Positions 28,743 through 38,292 of a stretch of DNA of 64,000 nucleotides are shown piece by piece. The notes beneath the pieces were generated by a model that saw only the letters and a list, made by a program, of their open reading frames with translations, did no database searches and was not told the origin of the DNA. Every line of letters starts with the position of its first letter. The stretch's first letter is position 1. The position numbers were made by a program, and so were the translations under genes. The DNA is taken from assembly GCA_019739335.1 (NCBI GenBank), contig CP073261.1:434001-498000 (forward strand), read 5' to 3'. Source of the stretch: Erythrobacter sp. (GTDB taxonomy: Bacteria; Pseudomonadota; Alphaproteobacteria; Sphingomonadales; Sphingomonadaceae).

Positions 28743-29324
28743 ATGGAACCGTGCCGATTGACCGCGACCGATCTCGCCTGCCGCCGCGGTGATCGGCTGC
28801 TGTTTTCGGGGCTGTCGCTGGACCTGTCGGCGGGGCAGGCCTGCCATGTCACCGGCCCCAACGGGGTGGGCAAATCGAGCCTGATCCGCATCCTTGCCGG
28901 ACTGGCGCGGCCCTATGCCGGGAAGGTGGAACGGCAGGGCAGCCTTGCCATGCTCGATCAGTTGCTGGCGCTCGACGAACACCCGCCGCTGGCCAAGGCG
29001 CTCGGCTTCTGGCAGCGGATCGATGGCGATGCCCTCGCCCCGGTTCAAACACTGGGACTTGCGCCGCTGCTCGACGTGCCGGTACGCTACCTTTCCACCG
29101 GCCAGCGCAAACGCGCCGCCATTGCGCGGCTGATCGGCCAGCAAAGCGCGCTTTGGCTGCTCGACGAACCACTCAATGGGTTGGACAGGGAAGCGGTGGC
29201 GCTGGTCGAGCGGATCGTCGCCGATCACTGCCAAGCTGGCGGGGTAGCGCTGGTCGCCAGCCACCAGCCGTTCGCCCTGCCGGCGGGCGCGACAACGCTC
29301 CACCTGCCGGATTTCGCCGCATGA
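28743..29324 (+). CDS. ccmA: Heme exporter ATP-binding protein CcmA
   Basis: CcmA is the ATPase of the CcmABCDE system that loads heme onto CcmE for cytochrome c maturation. The 193-aa product begins [20 protein letters not shown]. It has Walker [15 protein letters not shown], the signature [14 protein letters not shown], Walker [13 protein letters not shown] and a switch histidine in VASHQP. I chose the ATG at 28743 because the family starts here. It overlaps ccmB as ATGA. The other ccm genes are not in the window. Confidence 0.93.
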   Translation: MEPCRLTATDLACRRGDRLLFSGLSLDLSAGQACHVTGPNGVGKSSLIRILAGLARPYAGKVERQGSLAMLDQLLALDEHPPLAKALGFWQRIDGDALAPVQTLGLAPLLDVPVRYLSTGQRKRAAIARLIGQQSALWLLDEPLNGLDREAVALVERIVADHCQAGGVALVASHQPFALPAGATTLHLPDFAA

Positions 29325-29980
29325 AGGTGTTCGCCGCCCTGCTCCACCGCGATCTCGCCGCGCTGTTGCCCGGATCGGCGCGCGGCAATTCCCTGCTGCC
29401 GCTGCTGTTTTTCCTCGCCGTGGCGATGCTCTATCCCTTCGCCGTCGGGCCGGAGCCTGCCCTGCTCGCGGCAACCGGCGGCGGAGTGATCTGGGTCGCC
29501 GCGCTGCTCGCCGCGATCCTGCCGCTCGACCGGCTGCTCGCACCCGATGTCGAGGGCGGGTTCTTCGACCAGTGGGCCCTGCGCGGAATATCCGAGGAAG
29601 CCGTGGTTGCGGTGCGGCTGCTGGCGCACTGGCTCAGCTTCGGCCCGTTCGTGATGATCGCCGCGCTACCCGCCAGCGCACTGCTGGGGATCGACAACCA
29701 GACGCTGCGCTTGGTCGAACTGGGCCTGCTGGCAGGAACGCCGGGGCTGGCCGCCATCGGCATTATCATCGCCGCCGTCACTGTCGGGCTGAAAGGCAGC
29801 GCGGCGCTCTCCGGCCTGCTGGTGATCCCGCTGGCGGTGCCGCTGCTGATCTTCGGCGCGGGATCGTTGTCGAGCGGGGGTGAAGGCGGGCTGGCGCTGA
29901 CCGGAGCGATCAGCCTGGTGCTGGTGGCAATCGCGCCCTTCGCGGGCGGTGCGGCGATCCGTGCGGCGCGGGAGGGGTAA
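29321..29980 (+). CDS. ccmB: Heme exporter membrane protein CcmB
   Basis: The 219-aa product begins [20 protein letters not shown] and has about six hydrophobic helices, as expected for the CcmB permease partner of CcmA. Landmarks are LLFFLAVAMLYPFAVGPEP, IWVAALLAAILPLDRLLAPD (a conserved LDRLF-like motif) and GLVVIP-like GLLVIPLAVPLLIFGAG. The ATG at 29321 overlaps the ccmA stop by 4 nt. The frame is open upstream inside ccmA but the family starts at this ATG. It is convergent with the cytochrome gene, 7 bp away. Confidence 0.92.
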   Translation: MKVFAALLHRDLAALLPGSARGNSLLPLLFFLAVAMLYPFAVGPEPALLAATGGGVIWVAALLAAILPLDRLLAPDVEGGFFDQWALRGISEEAVVAVRLLAHWLSFGPFVMIAALPASALLGIDNQTLRLVELGLLAGTPGLAAIGIIIAAVTVGLKGSAALSGLLVIPLAVPLLIFGAGSLSSGGEGGLALTGAISLVLVAIAPFAGGAAIRAAREG

Positions 29981-29987
29981 GGCGCCC

Positions 29988-30338
29988 TTACTGATACGCC
30001 GGGTGATAATCCTCGCGGCGTAGGGTCAGCATGTAATCGACCAGTTGGCCGATCTCGTCACCTTCCAGATAGAAATCCATCTCACCGGGATAATTGTGCG
30101 CGTCGGTCAGCCAGGTGGTGAGCGTTTCGCGGGTCAGGCCCGGCGTGTTGGCAATCACCGGCCATTCGGGTGCGGCAGGGTTTGGCGAAAGGCCGAAGGC
30201 CTCGATCGAATGGCATTGCGAACAGGCGGCCTGCGCCAGCCGGTAGCCTTCGGTATTCTCTGCAACGGGCGTGGGCGCAGGGGCAGTCTGGCAACCGGCC
30301 AGCGCCACCAGCCCCAGCAGAGCGACCAAGGGCTTCAC
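29988..30338 (-). CDS. Lipoprotein c-type cytochrome
   Basis: A GTG start gives a 116-aa product with a lipoprotein signal (KPLVALLGLVALAGC, lipidated Cys16). A single heme motif CSQCH follows at residues 39-43, and a class I-like C-terminal half contains MDFYLEGDEIGQLVDYML. It should be anchored to a membrane and face the periplasm. The GTG overlaps the map stop (GTGA), so the two are translationally coupled. The convergent ccmAB pair next door serves cytochrome c maturation, which fits. No redox partner is evident. Confidence 0.85.
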   Translation of the reverse strand: MKPLVALLGLVALAGCQTAPAPTPVAENTEGYRLAQAACSQCHSIEAFGLSPNPAAPEWPVIANTPGLTRETLTTWLTDAHNYPGEMDFYLEGDEIGQLVDYMLTLRREDYHPAYQ

Positions 30339-31171
30339 GATGCCACCGCGTAAGGCGGCTGGTCCAGCCCGGTGGGGGACTTGGTAAAAATCTCGCAGCC
30401 GTCCTCGGTAATGCCGATCGAATGTTCGAACTGCGCGGACAGGCTCTTGTCGCGCGTCACCGCCGTCCAGCCATCGTTGAGCAGCTTTACGTGCGAGCGA
30501 CCAAGATTGATCATCGGTTCGATGGTGAGGAACATGCCCGGCTTCAGTTCCGGCCCGCTGCCCGCGCGGGCAGCGTGAACCACTTCGGGGGCATCGTGGA
30601 AAAGCCGCCCGAGCCCGTGGCCGCAGAAATCGCGCACCACGCCGTAGCGGTGCCGCTCCGCATGGCTCTGGATTGCCGCGCCGATATCCCCCAGCCGGGC
30701 ACCGGGGCGTACCTGCGCGATGCCGACCATCAGGCATTCATAAGTCACTTCGACCAGCTTGCGGGCCTTCAGCGGCACATCGCCGACCAGGAACATGCGG
30801 CTGGTATCGCCGTGCCAGCCATCGAGCAGCGGAGTGACATCGATGTTGACGATGTCCCCATCCTTCAGCCGCTTGTCCGAAGGGATGCCGTGGCAAACCA
30901 CGTGGTTGATCGAGATGCAGCACGAATGGGTATAGCCGCGATAGCCGAGCGTGGCCGGGACCGCGCCCCCATCCAGCGTCATCTCGCGCACCACCGCGTC
31001 GAGCTCCTCGGTGGAGACGCCGGGCTTCACCCGCAGGGCCATCTCGTCGAGGATCTGCGCGGCGAGCAGCCCCGCCTTGCGCATGCCTTCGAACCCTTCC
31101 GGCCCGTGCAGCTTGATGGTGCCGTCGCGGTAGACGGAAGTGTCGGCTGTGACGTGCTGATATTGTGTCAT
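30335..31171 (-). CDS. map: Type I methionine aminopeptidase
   Basis: This enzyme removes the initiator methionine. The 278-aa product shows all five metal ligands of the pita-bread fold: Asp in NIDVTPLLDGWHGDTSRMF (two), His in CGHGLGRLFHDAP, Glu in LTIEPMINLG and Glu in AQFEHSIGITEDG. Length matches the short type I class with a modest N-terminal extension. It is followed by, and coupled to, the lipoprotein cytochrome gene. It starts 43 bp after the stop of the lipoprotein gene upstream. Confidence 0.95.
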   Translation of the reverse strand: MTQYQHVTADTSVYRDGTIKLHGPEGFEGMRKAGLLAAQILDEMALRVKPGVSTEELDAVVREMTLDGGAVPATLGYRGYTHSCCISINHVVCHGIPSDKRLKDGDIVNIDVTPLLDGWHGDTSRMFLVGDVPLKARKLVEVTYECLMVGIAQVRPGARLGDIGAAIQSHAERHRYGVVRDFCGHGLGRLFHDAPEVVHAARAGSGPELKPGMFLTIEPMINLGRSHVKLLNDGWTAVTRDKSLSAQFEHSIGITEDGCEIFTKSPTGLDQPPYAVAS

Positions 31172-31214
31172 GCGGGGTTATGTAGGCGAAGCCGCGCGAA
31201 AATGCGAGCCGGAC

Positions 31215-32036
31215 CTATTCCTCTGCCCCGAACGCTACCCGATATTCCGGGCGGACGATCGCAAGCAAGTCGTCATCCACTTCGAACGTGAATTCGTAGG
31301 CACCCTCGGCATAGGGGCCAGCCAGATAGGGGGCGATCTGGATACCGACACGATCGAAGTGACGGCCATTGCTTGAACCGAGCAGGACATTGGTCTCGTC
31401 AGGCTTGATGCAGGTATCGAACGTGCCGTCCGATCCTTCTTCCACCGGTTCACCGCGGCGTTCCGCCCGTTCGGCATTCAGCGCCTCGCACAGACGCTCG
31501 CCCAGAGCCGCATCGAGCGCTTCAGCAGAGGCAAAAAAGGAAACCGGCTCCAGCGGGCGGTCGTTTTCCTTGTCCCATACCAGCGCGTCGAACCCGTAAT
31601 TGGGATGCGCTCCGCCCTGATAACTGTCGAGATTGGCGGATAGGCTTAGCCATCCTGGCAGGTCTGCCACCACTTCCCAAGCCGTGCCGCTGGAGTACTT
31701 GTTAAACGGGAAGCCGTTGTCGCGCGCCTGATCGCGGCCGTCGGAAGCTTCGCGCGCCAATGCCTCGCGCTGGCGATCCAGCCGCAGATCGAGCCAGGCG
31801 GCAAGGCCGGGAATCTCGCCGGCTTCGGCAGGATAGGCATATTCGAACAGGAAGGTATCGGTCTCTTCCGAAACCTGCCGCGCCCCGCCCACCGGCGCAT
31901 CGTCCCCGGTAGCGGAGGCATCGGGCGTGGGTGTTGACGCAGTGGCGGTCGGAGCGGGCTTGGGCTCCTCCCCGGCGAAATCGCATCCCGAAAGCAATGC
32001 GGCCGCAACCAAGATCGAGGAGAATCGTCGCAACAT
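31215..32036 (-). CDS. Lipoprotein with DUF3298/RsiV-like domain
   Basis: The 273-aa product starts MLRRFSSILVAAALLSGC, a lipoprotein signal with Cys18. A low-complexity Thr/Pro/Ala spacer follows, then a domain with FLFEYAYPAEAGEIPGLAAW near residue 65, LDSYQGGAHPNYGFDALVWD, and VGIQIAPYLAGPYAEGAYEF near the C-terminus. The GGAHP-N-Y and AEGAYEF elements are those of the DUF4163/DUF3298 pair found in RsiV-like lysozyme-binding proteins and many lipoproteins of unknown role. A role in binding a cell-wall hydrolase is only an analogy. It is divergent from the M17 peptidase gene over 48 bp. Confidence 0.75.
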   Translation of the reverse strand: MLRRFSSILVAAALLSGCDFAGEEPKPAPTATASTPTPDASATGDDAPVGGARQVSEETDTFLFEYAYPAEAGEIPGLAAWLDLRLDRQREALAREASDGRDQARDNGFPFNKYSSGTAWEVVADLPGWLSLSANLDSYQGGAHPNYGFDALVWDKENDRPLEPVSFFASAEALDAALGERLCEALNAERAERRGEPVEEGSDGTFDTCIKPDETNVLLGSSNGRHFDRVGIQIAPYLAGPYAEGAYEFTFEVDDDLLAIVRPEYRVAFGAEE

Positions 32037-32084
32037 CACTCCGCAGCCTTTCCAAACGCGCGCGAAAACGGCAAGCGATATCGC

Positions 32085-33467
32085 ATGAGCATCGCCGACA
32101 ATCTGATCCAGCCCGATCGCGGGCAGGACGCCATCGCCATCCACCTTGTCAACAAGGATACGTTCGAGAGTTTCGCCAAGGGGCTGAGCGGACCACAGCG
32201 TGCGGCTCTGGCGGCGCAGAAGTTTACCGGCGGCGGATACCAGGTCGGGATCGTGCCGGATGGAGAGGGCTGGTTCGCGCTGGGCGGCGTCGCCAATCCG
32301 GACGAGCTTTCGAGCTGGTGCATGGCCAAGCTGGCCGAGGTGCTCCCCGCCGGAACTTACCGCCGCGCAAATGGCGATCCCGGCCCCGCACTGTTCGGCT
32401 GGCAGTCCGCGCAATACCGCTTCACCCGCTACCGCAAGGACGACGAGGCCGAGGGTCCGCGTGTGCTGCTGACCGGGGAAGCGGCGAAGATCGACCTGGC
32501 CGTGGCCGAAGCGCAGGCCGCCTCGCTGGTCGCGGATCTGGTCAACACTCCGGCAGAGGATATGGGCCCCGCCGCACTGGAAGCGGAAGCCGAACGGATC
32601 GCCAAGGCGTACAAGGCCGAACTGGAAGTGGTGCGCGGGGATGCGCTGGAAAAAGGGTTCCCGATGGTCCAGGCCGTGGGCCGCGCGGCCGATCGCAAGC
32701 ACGCCCCGCGGCTGATCCATTTCACCTGGGGCGATGAAAAGCACCCGCGCGTCGCGATTGTCGGCAAGGGCGTGTGCTTCGATTCGGGCGGGCTGGACAT
32801 CAAGCCTGCTGCCGGAATGCTGCTGATGAAGAAGGACATGGGCGGCGCGGCGCACGCGCTGGCCTTGGCCGAACTGATCATGCGCACCGGCATGAAAGTG
32901 CGTCTGCATTGCGTGGTGCCGGCAGTGGAAAACGCGATTTCCGCCAACGCCTTCCGCCCCGGCGACGTGCTGGCCAGTCGCAAGGGGCTGAGCGTGGAGA
33001 TCGGCAATACCGATGCCGAAGGTCGGCTGGTGCTTGGCGATGCGCTTACCCTCGCGAGCGAAAGCGAACCTGAGCTTATCATCGATTTCGCCACCCTGAC
33101 CGGGGCGGCGCGAGTGGCTGTCGGGCCCGACCTGCCCGCGCTGTTCACCCGCCGTGACCAGACTGCCGAACAACTGATCGCCGCAGGCCGGGCGCACGAC
33201 GATGCGCCGTGGCGCTTGCCGATCCATGACGCTTACGCCGAGTGGCTCAAGTCCGACGTGGCCGATCTCAACAATTCGCCTGCCAACGGCTTTGCCGGGG
33301 CCAGCGTGGCTGCATCCTTCCTCGACAGGTTCGTCGGCGAAGGAATCGACTGGGCGCATTTCGATACCTTCGCCTGGCGCCCCACGGCCAAGCCCGGTCG
33401 AGCCAAGGGCGGCGCGGCGCTGGGGCTGCGCGCGGCGTTCCACATGCTGCGCGGGCGGTTCGGCTAA
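32085..33467 (+). CDS. M17 family leucyl aminopeptidase
   Basis: The 460-aa product has a variable N-terminal domain and a C-terminal catalytic domain with the di-metal motifs IVGKGVCFDSGGLDIKPAAG and the M17 hallmark NTDAEGRLVLGDAL. MKKDMGGAAHALALAELI and DFATLTGAARVAVG are also typical. It is a cytoplasmic zinc or manganese exopeptidase of the PepA group, shorter than E. coli PepA. It is followed after 90 bp by the lone SH3 gene, a neighbour that in related genomes usually encodes a full NlpC/P60 peptidase. Confidence 0.92.
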   Translation: MSIADNLIQPDRGQDAIAIHLVNKDTFESFAKGLSGPQRAALAAQKFTGGGYQVGIVPDGEGWFALGGVANPDELSSWCMAKLAEVLPAGTYRRANGDPGPALFGWQSAQYRFTRYRKDDEAEGPRVLLTGEAAKIDLAVAEAQAASLVADLVNTPAEDMGPAALEAEAERIAKAYKAELEVVRGDALEKGFPMVQAVGRAADRKHAPRLIHFTWGDEKHPRVAIVGKGVCFDSGGLDIKPAAGMLLMKKDMGGAAHALALAELIMRTGMKVRLHCVVPAVENAISANAFRPGDVLASRKGLSVEIGNTDAEGRLVLGDALTLASESEPELIIDFATLTGAARVAVGPDLPALFTRRDQTAEQLIAAGRAHDDAPWRLPIHDAYAEWLKSDVADLNNSPANGFAGASVAASFLDRFVGEGIDWAHFDTFAWRPTAKPGRAKGGAALGLRAAFHMLRGRFG

Positions 33468-33557
33468 ATCGGCCTTGGGGGCCGAACTTGTGCCGCTGCA
33501 TCGCTACGGCTAAGCGCGCCGGACAAACCGCAACAACTTTGAGCAAGGGGCAGGCGT

Positions 33558-33914
33558 TTGAGCCAGTCTGACATTCCGACCGGCACAAGCCATCCGCAGG
33601 GGCCATACGTCCTTGCCGGACCGGTCGTGCGTGCCGACCCCCGGCGTGTCCCCCTACGCGGCGATTTGGCGCACATCGCGCTGGCGGGGAAATACTTCGT
33701 GCCGCATTATGCCGTACCCCAGCCGCGTAGCGTGATGCCGGGCGGCGCGCCGCTACTGGCTGACCCGCGCGAAGGTGCCGAGCAACTGTGCGTGCTGCTC
33801 GAAGGCGAGAGCTTCGAAGTGCTCGACGTGACGGGCATCTGGGCTTGGGGCTGCCTCTCCGCCGACGGACCGGTCGGTTACGTCAAGGCGGACCGGCTGG
33901 AGCAGATTGCCTGA
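33558..33914 (+). CDS. SH3-only protein related to NlpC/P60 endopeptidases
   Basis: The 118-aa product starts at a TTG with a GGGG ribosome site. It contains a bacterial SH3-like domain of the kind found at the N-terminus of C40 (NlpC/P60) cell-wall peptidases: RVPLRGDLAHIALAGKYFVP, then AEQLCVLLEGESFEVLDVTG and IWAWGCLSADGPVGYVKADR. The protein stops right after the SH3 barrel, and the papain-like domain with its Cys/His pair is missing. The stop overlaps argC as TGATG, so it is well seated in an operon and not obviously a recent break. It may be a wall-binding or regulatory remnant. Confidence 0.7.
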   Translation: MSQSDIPTGTSHPQGPYVLAGPVVRADPRRVPLRGDLAHIALAGKYFVPHYAVPQPRSVMPGGAPLLADPREGAEQLCVLLEGESFEVLDVTGIWAWGCLSADGPVGYVKADRLEQIA

Positions 33915-34840
33915 TGGCGCATACTGTATTCATCGACGGGGCAGCGGGTACCACCGGGCTGGAAATCGCCGAGCGGCTGGAAGGCCGCGAGGAATTCGAC
34001 CTGATCCGCCTGAGCGATGCCGAACGCAAGGATGCCGATTGCCGCCGCACCGCGCTGAACTATGCCGATTTCGCAATCCTCTGCTTGCCCGACGATGCGG
34101 CGCGCGAGGCGGTGGCGCTGATCGATGCGGATAGCGGCACGAGGGTAATCGATGCCTCCACCGCGCACCGCAATGCGGCGGGCTGGATCTACGGCTTTCC
34201 CGAACTGGTCGGGCCAAGCGTGGTGGCGGGCGCAAAGCAGGTATCCAATCCCGGCTGTTACCCCACCGGTTTTCTCGCGCTGGTCGCGCCGCTGGTGCGC
34301 GCCAAGCTGCTGCCGCGCGAATGGCCCTATACAGTCAACGCCGTCTCCGGCTTTTCGGGTGGCGGCAAGGCGCTGGTCGAGCGCTACGAGATGGAAACCG
34401 ATATCGCCTTCCGCGCCTATGGGCTGACGCTGGATCACAAGCATCTGAAGGAAATGCAACGGCAGGCCGGACTGGAGCATCCGCCGGTTTTCGCGCCTGC
34501 GGTTGTCCCGGCGTTTCGCGGCATGATCGTTGAAGTACCATTGCAGATCGCCGCGATGCGCAATGCCTCCGCGCCAGACCGGTTGCGGGATGAACTGGCG
34601 CGCTATTACGACAAGTCGCCTCTGGTCACCGTCCACCATGACACGCCTGCCGAACTGTTGCTTCGCGCCGATGCCCCGCCGAGCGACCGGCTCGACCTGT
34701 GGGTGTTCGGTGATGCGCAAGGCCGGAGTGCGCGGCTGATCGCGCGGCTCGACAACCTCGGCAAGGGAGCGAGCGGCGCGGCGGTGCAATCGCTCAACCT
34801 GATGGCCGGGTGCGACGAACTGGCGGGGTTGCGGCTTTAG
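33914..34840 (+). CDS. argC: N-acetyl-gamma-glutamyl-phosphate reductase (type 2)
   Basis: This NADPH enzyme reduces N-acetylglutamyl phosphate to the semialdehyde in arginine synthesis. The 308-aa product begins MAHTVFIDGAAGTTGLEIAE, with GAAGTTG as the nucleotide loop and the catalytic cysteine in SNPGCYPTGFLAL. It has VSGFSGGGKALVERYE and the C-terminal KGASGAAVQSLNLM. The short length and the GAAGTTGLEI form mark the type 2 AGPR class. The ATG overlaps the SH3 gene stop by 1 nt. Confidence 0.93.
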   Translation: MAHTVFIDGAAGTTGLEIAERLEGREEFDLIRLSDAERKDADCRRTALNYADFAILCLPDDAAREAVALIDADSGTRVIDASTAHRNAAGWIYGFPELVGPSVVAGAKQVSNPGCYPTGFLALVAPLVRAKLLPREWPYTVNAVSGFSGGGKALVERYEMETDIAFRAYGLTLDHKHLKEMQRQAGLEHPPVFAPAVVPAFRGMIVEVPLQIAAMRNASAPDRLRDELARYYDKSPLVTVHHDTPAELLLRADAPPSDRLDLWVFGDAQGRSARLIARLDNLGKGASGAAVQSLNLMAGCDELAGLRL

Positions 34841-35020
34841 CCCGGCGGCTTAGGCTGCCCAGCTTTTGGGCAGGCGTGCCCGGAAATTCACCAGCCTTCC
34901 CGCCTCTACCCGGTCGCTCCACGCACGAATGCTGCGCAAACCCGGTATCGGGAGCCGAGAATGTTGCGAATCCGCCCTTTCGCAAGTGCGAGCGATTGTT
35001 TAGGCCCGATCCGCAAGCTC

Positions 35021-35422
<402 letters not shown>

Positions 35423-35488
35423 TCGCCCCGCCCCCGGCAACAGAATTTCAAACCGAAAATCAATCCAATCCCAGAAGGAAAGACAAGA

Positions 35489-36898
35489 ATGGCCAGTGCA
35501 GCTGATATCGTGAAGCGGATCGCGGACGAGGAAATCGAATGGGTCGATCTGCGTTTCACCGATCCCAAGGGCAAGTGGCAGCACCTCACCATGGTGGCGA
35601 GCGCGCTCGATGAAGACCAGCTCGAGGAAGGGCTGATGTTCGACGGTTCGTCGATCGCCGGCTGGAAGGTCATCAACGAGTCCGACATGATCCTCAAGCC
35701 GGACATGACCGAAGTGTGGATGGACCCGTTCAGCGCCACGCCGATGATGATCATCAACTGCGACATCGTCGATCCGGCCTCGGGAGAGCTCTATTCGCGC
35801 GATCCGCGTTCCACCGCCAAGCGTTCCGAAGCCTACCTCAAGTCCACCGGCATCGGCGATACCGTCTATGTCGGCCCGGAAGCCGAATTCTTCATGTTCG
35901 ACGATGTGCGCTTTGAAGACGGCTACGCCGGTTCGGGCTTCCAGATCGACGATATCGAACTGCCGACCAACACCGGCACCGAATATCCGAGCGGCAACAT
36001 GGGCCACCGCCCCGCCGTGAAGGGCGGCTATTTCCCCGTCGCTCCGGTGGACAGCGCGGTCGATATCCGTGGCGAAATGGTCTCGACCATGCTCGAAATG
36101 GGCCTGCCGTGTGACAAGCATCACCACGAAGTTGCCGCCGCGCAGCACGAACTGGGCCTTACTTTCGGCACGCTGGTGCAGACCGCCGACCGGATGCAGA
36201 TCTACAAGTACGTCGTCCACCAGGTCGCCCACGCCTATGGCAAGACGGCGACTTTCATGCCCAAGCCGATCAAGGGCGATAACGGTTCGGGCATGCACAC
36301 CCACATGTCGATCTGGGAAAAGGGCAAACCGACCTTCGCAGGCAATGGCTATGCCGGCTTGTCGGACACCTGCCTCTATTTCATCGGCGGCGTGATCAAG
36401 CATGCCAAGGCGCTCAACGCTTTCACCAACCCCACCACCAACAGCTACAAGCGGCTGGTTCCGGGCTTCGAAGCGCCTGTTCTGCTCGCCTATTCGGCAC
36501 GCAACCGCTCGGCGAGCTGCCGCATTCCCTATGGTACGGGTGAAAAAGCGAAGCGCGTGGAATTCCGTTTCCCCGATGCGATGGCCAACCCTTACCTCTG
36601 CTACGCTGCGCTGCTGATGGCGGGTCTCGACGGGATTCAGAACAAGATCCATCCGGGTGAAGCGATGGACAAGAACCTCTACGACCTGCCGCCCGCCGAA
36701 CTGGCGCAGGTGCCCACAGTATGCGGCAGCCTGCGTGAGGCGCTCGATTCGCTAACCGCCGATCACGAGTTCCTGCTGCAGGGCGGAGTGTTCACAAAGG
36801 ACCAGGTCGAAGCCTACATCGAACTGAAGTGGGAAGAAGTGCTGCGCACCGAAACCACACCCTGCCCCGTCGAATTCGATATGTACTATTCGAGCTGA
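35489..36898 (+). CDS. glnA: Type I glutamine synthetase
   Basis: This ATP-dependent enzyme condenses ammonia with glutamate as a dodecamer. The 469-aa product has the Asp50-loop region [10 protein letters not shown], the metal site [37 protein letters not shown] and [11 protein letters not shown]. The adenylylation tyrosine is Tyr398 in [11 protein letters not shown], so activity can be shut down by GlnE in response to P-II. Length and motifs fit GSI-beta. It lies 66 bp after glnB and ends in a strong terminator. Confidence 0.97.
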   Translation: MASAADIVKRIADEEIEWVDLRFTDPKGKWQHLTMVASALDEDQLEEGLMFDGSSIAGWKVINESDMILKPDMTEVWMDPFSATPMMIINCDIVDPASGELYSRDPRSTAKRSEAYLKSTGIGDTVYVGPEAEFFMFDDVRFEDGYAGSGFQIDDIELPTNTGTEYPSGNMGHRPAVKGGYFPVAPVDSAVDIRGEMVSTMLEMGLPCDKHHHEVAAAQHELGLTFGTLVQTADRMQIYKYVVHQVAHAYGKTATFMPKPIKGDNGSGMHTHMSIWEKGKPTFAGNGYAGLSDTCLYFIGGVIKHAKALNAFTNPTTNSYKRLVPGFEAPVLLAYSARNRSASCRIPYGTGEKAKRVEFRFPDAMANPYLCYAALLMAGLDGIQNKIHPGEAMDKNLYDLPPAELAQVPTVCGSLREALDSLTADHEFLLQGGVFTKDQVEAYIELKWEEVLRTETTPCPVEFDMYYSS

Positions 36899-36927
36899 TC
36901 GCCGGTTTCAGCCGACACGAAAAGAGA

Positions 36928-36957
36928 GGGCCGCTCGGGAAACCGGGCGGCCCTTTT
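36928..36957 (+). terminator. Rho-independent terminator after glnA
   Basis: An 11-bp GC-rich stem (GGGCCGCTCGG paired with CCGGGCGGCCC, one T-G wobble) encloses a GAAA loop and is followed directly by TTTT. It starts 30 bp after the glnA stop. The opposing gene ends just beyond, so it may also work in reverse. Confidence 0.9.
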
Positions 36958-36959
36958 GC

Positions 36960-37502
36960 TTAGGTTCCTGTCAATTGCACCACCAGCATGGCGATTCCGC
37001 GCGTGCCGTGGTGGGGCCATAGCGCAAAGGCCTCCGCCAAAGCGCAGAGGACGGTAAAGCGGTTGAGGTTGGCGGCTTCCAGCTTTGGCGTGAGGTCGCA
37101 CATGAAATCGTAGAAGTTGTCCCGCGAATCGTAGGTATATCGCAAATGCCCGCCGACATCGGGAAAGAACGGCATCGAGGAAGGGGACTGCGCGGTGACG
37201 GCAATCTGCATCCGGCTGCGCTCCGCCAGCGCCAGCGTGAAAGCATCGTTTAGTGTGTGCATACAGGTGAGCGTGCCGACAGTTCGCGTGGCGCGTTGAA
37301 CCGGGCTATCCGATGTTGCATCTGTGAGACCAAGAACGCGGCTGGTTCCGTACTCCGTAGCTACACCACGAACGCCGCCTGAAGTCGAAGCGGCCAGCGA
37401 CATGGCCGAGGCGAGATCGTAAACGTCTCCTTCGTCTGTCCAGTTGCGTTGATGCCGAAAACCCCCTGTCCCGGCAGCGTGAATACGAAACGACATCGGC
37501 AA
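36960..37502 (-). CDS. Hypothetical protein
   Basis: A 180-aa open frame reads MPMSFRIHAAGTGGFRHQRN and ends WPHHGTRGIAMLVVQLTGT. It has no signal peptide or membrane helix. The second half (HLRYTYDSRDNFYDFMCDLT, then LEAANLNRFTVLCALAEAFA) looks like a folded domain with sensible codon use. The first half is weaker and includes several less common codons. I do not recognise a family. It stands alone between the glnA terminator and a membrane protein gene, with 124 bp of featureless sequence upstream. Confidence 0.55.
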   Translation of the reverse strand: MPMSFRIHAAGTGGFRHQRNWTDEGDVYDLASAMSLAASTSGGVRGVATEYGTSRVLGLTDATSDSPVQRATRTVGTLTCMHTLNDAFTLALAERSRMQIAVTAQSPSSMPFFPDVGGHLRYTYDSRDNFYDFMCDLTPKLEAANLNRFTVLCALAEAFALWPHHGTRGIAMLVVQLTGT

Positions 37503-37626
37503 CTCTCCCCCAAGGCGCGCGGAGTCTCTTGAGATAATGCGGGTAGCGATTGGCCAAATACGACAGACAAGGCGAAACGGGCTAAACGCAGGACGAACGG
37601 AACGCCTTTATCGACATCGCGAACAG

Positions 37627-38292
37627 TCACCGCATTGCCAGCATCCCCCGCCTTCCGGCGGCGATAAAGGCGGCGAGTAATGTCAGCCCCCAGAACAGTG
37701 TCAGCCAATCAAGCGGCTGGGGTGCCGTGACGAAGCCGAGGTGTGCCAGCACGGCCCATGTTCCGCCGATGCCGAGCACGAGGTAGTAGGCGAAGGCGGC
37801 AGTCTCGCTTCCTGCGGCGCGCATCAGTTCATCCTGCAATTTCCACGATTTCAGCGAAATCCAGCAAGTCATTACAGAAAGTGCGATGTAGACCGTCAGG
37901 GCCATCGCGGGATCAATCACCCCGGCTACGCCGCCCAGCGCCACCGCGACCAGGGCTAACCCTGCAGTAGCCATACCGATGCCAGAATAAAGCAGGATGC
38001 CGCGCTGCTCCTGCAATTCCTCGGCATCCTCGACATTGAGGAACTTGGCGCCCGACTTCGGACTGATTACGCCCACTGCTACCGCAGCGGCAGTCAGCAT
38101 ATAGATAAGTCCGACCAGCGCCGCGATCTCGACCGAGGCGCCGACCGCAGGCAGCGCGCCGCTATCGAAGAATTGCAGTATCAGCGTGGCCCCGGCGAAG
38201 CCTGCTATGGCGCCCAGCCCGAGAGCAAGGGCGGCTTTCTTCCATCGGCGATTCCTGTCTGCCTGCGCAGTATCGGTTTGCATCTCGGTCAT
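37627..38292 (-). CDS. Multi-pass membrane protein paired with XRE regulator
   Basis: The 221-aa product starts MTEMQTDTAQADRNRRWKKA and has about six hydrophobic helices (for example LALGLGAIAGFAGATLILQF, then IAALVGLIYMLTAAAVAVGV, and YYLVLGIGGTWAVLAHLGF). A soluble loop near GVISPKSGAKFLNVEDAEEL carries several acidic residues. It overlaps the regulator gene by 4 nt (ATGA), forming a two-gene unit. Small XRE regulators paired with membrane proteins of this kind are common in alphaproteobacteria and their purpose is mostly unknown. Confidence 0.75.
   Translation of the reverse strand: MTEMQTDTAQADRNRRWKKAALALGLGAIAGFAGATLILQFFDSGALPAVGASVEIAALVGLIYMLTAAAVAVGVISPKSGAKFLNVEDAEELQEQRGILLYSGIGMATAGLALVAVALGGVAGVIDPAMALTVYIALSVMTCWISLKSWKLQDELMRAAGSETAAFAYYLVLGIGGTWAVLAHLGFVTAPQPLDWLTLFWGLTLLAAFIAAGRRGMLAMR

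Noticed and set aside
37361..37708. 115-codon minus-strand frame between the hypothetical and the membrane protein genes
   Set aside because: It overlaps the better-supported frames on both sides, and its translation shows no conserved pattern.
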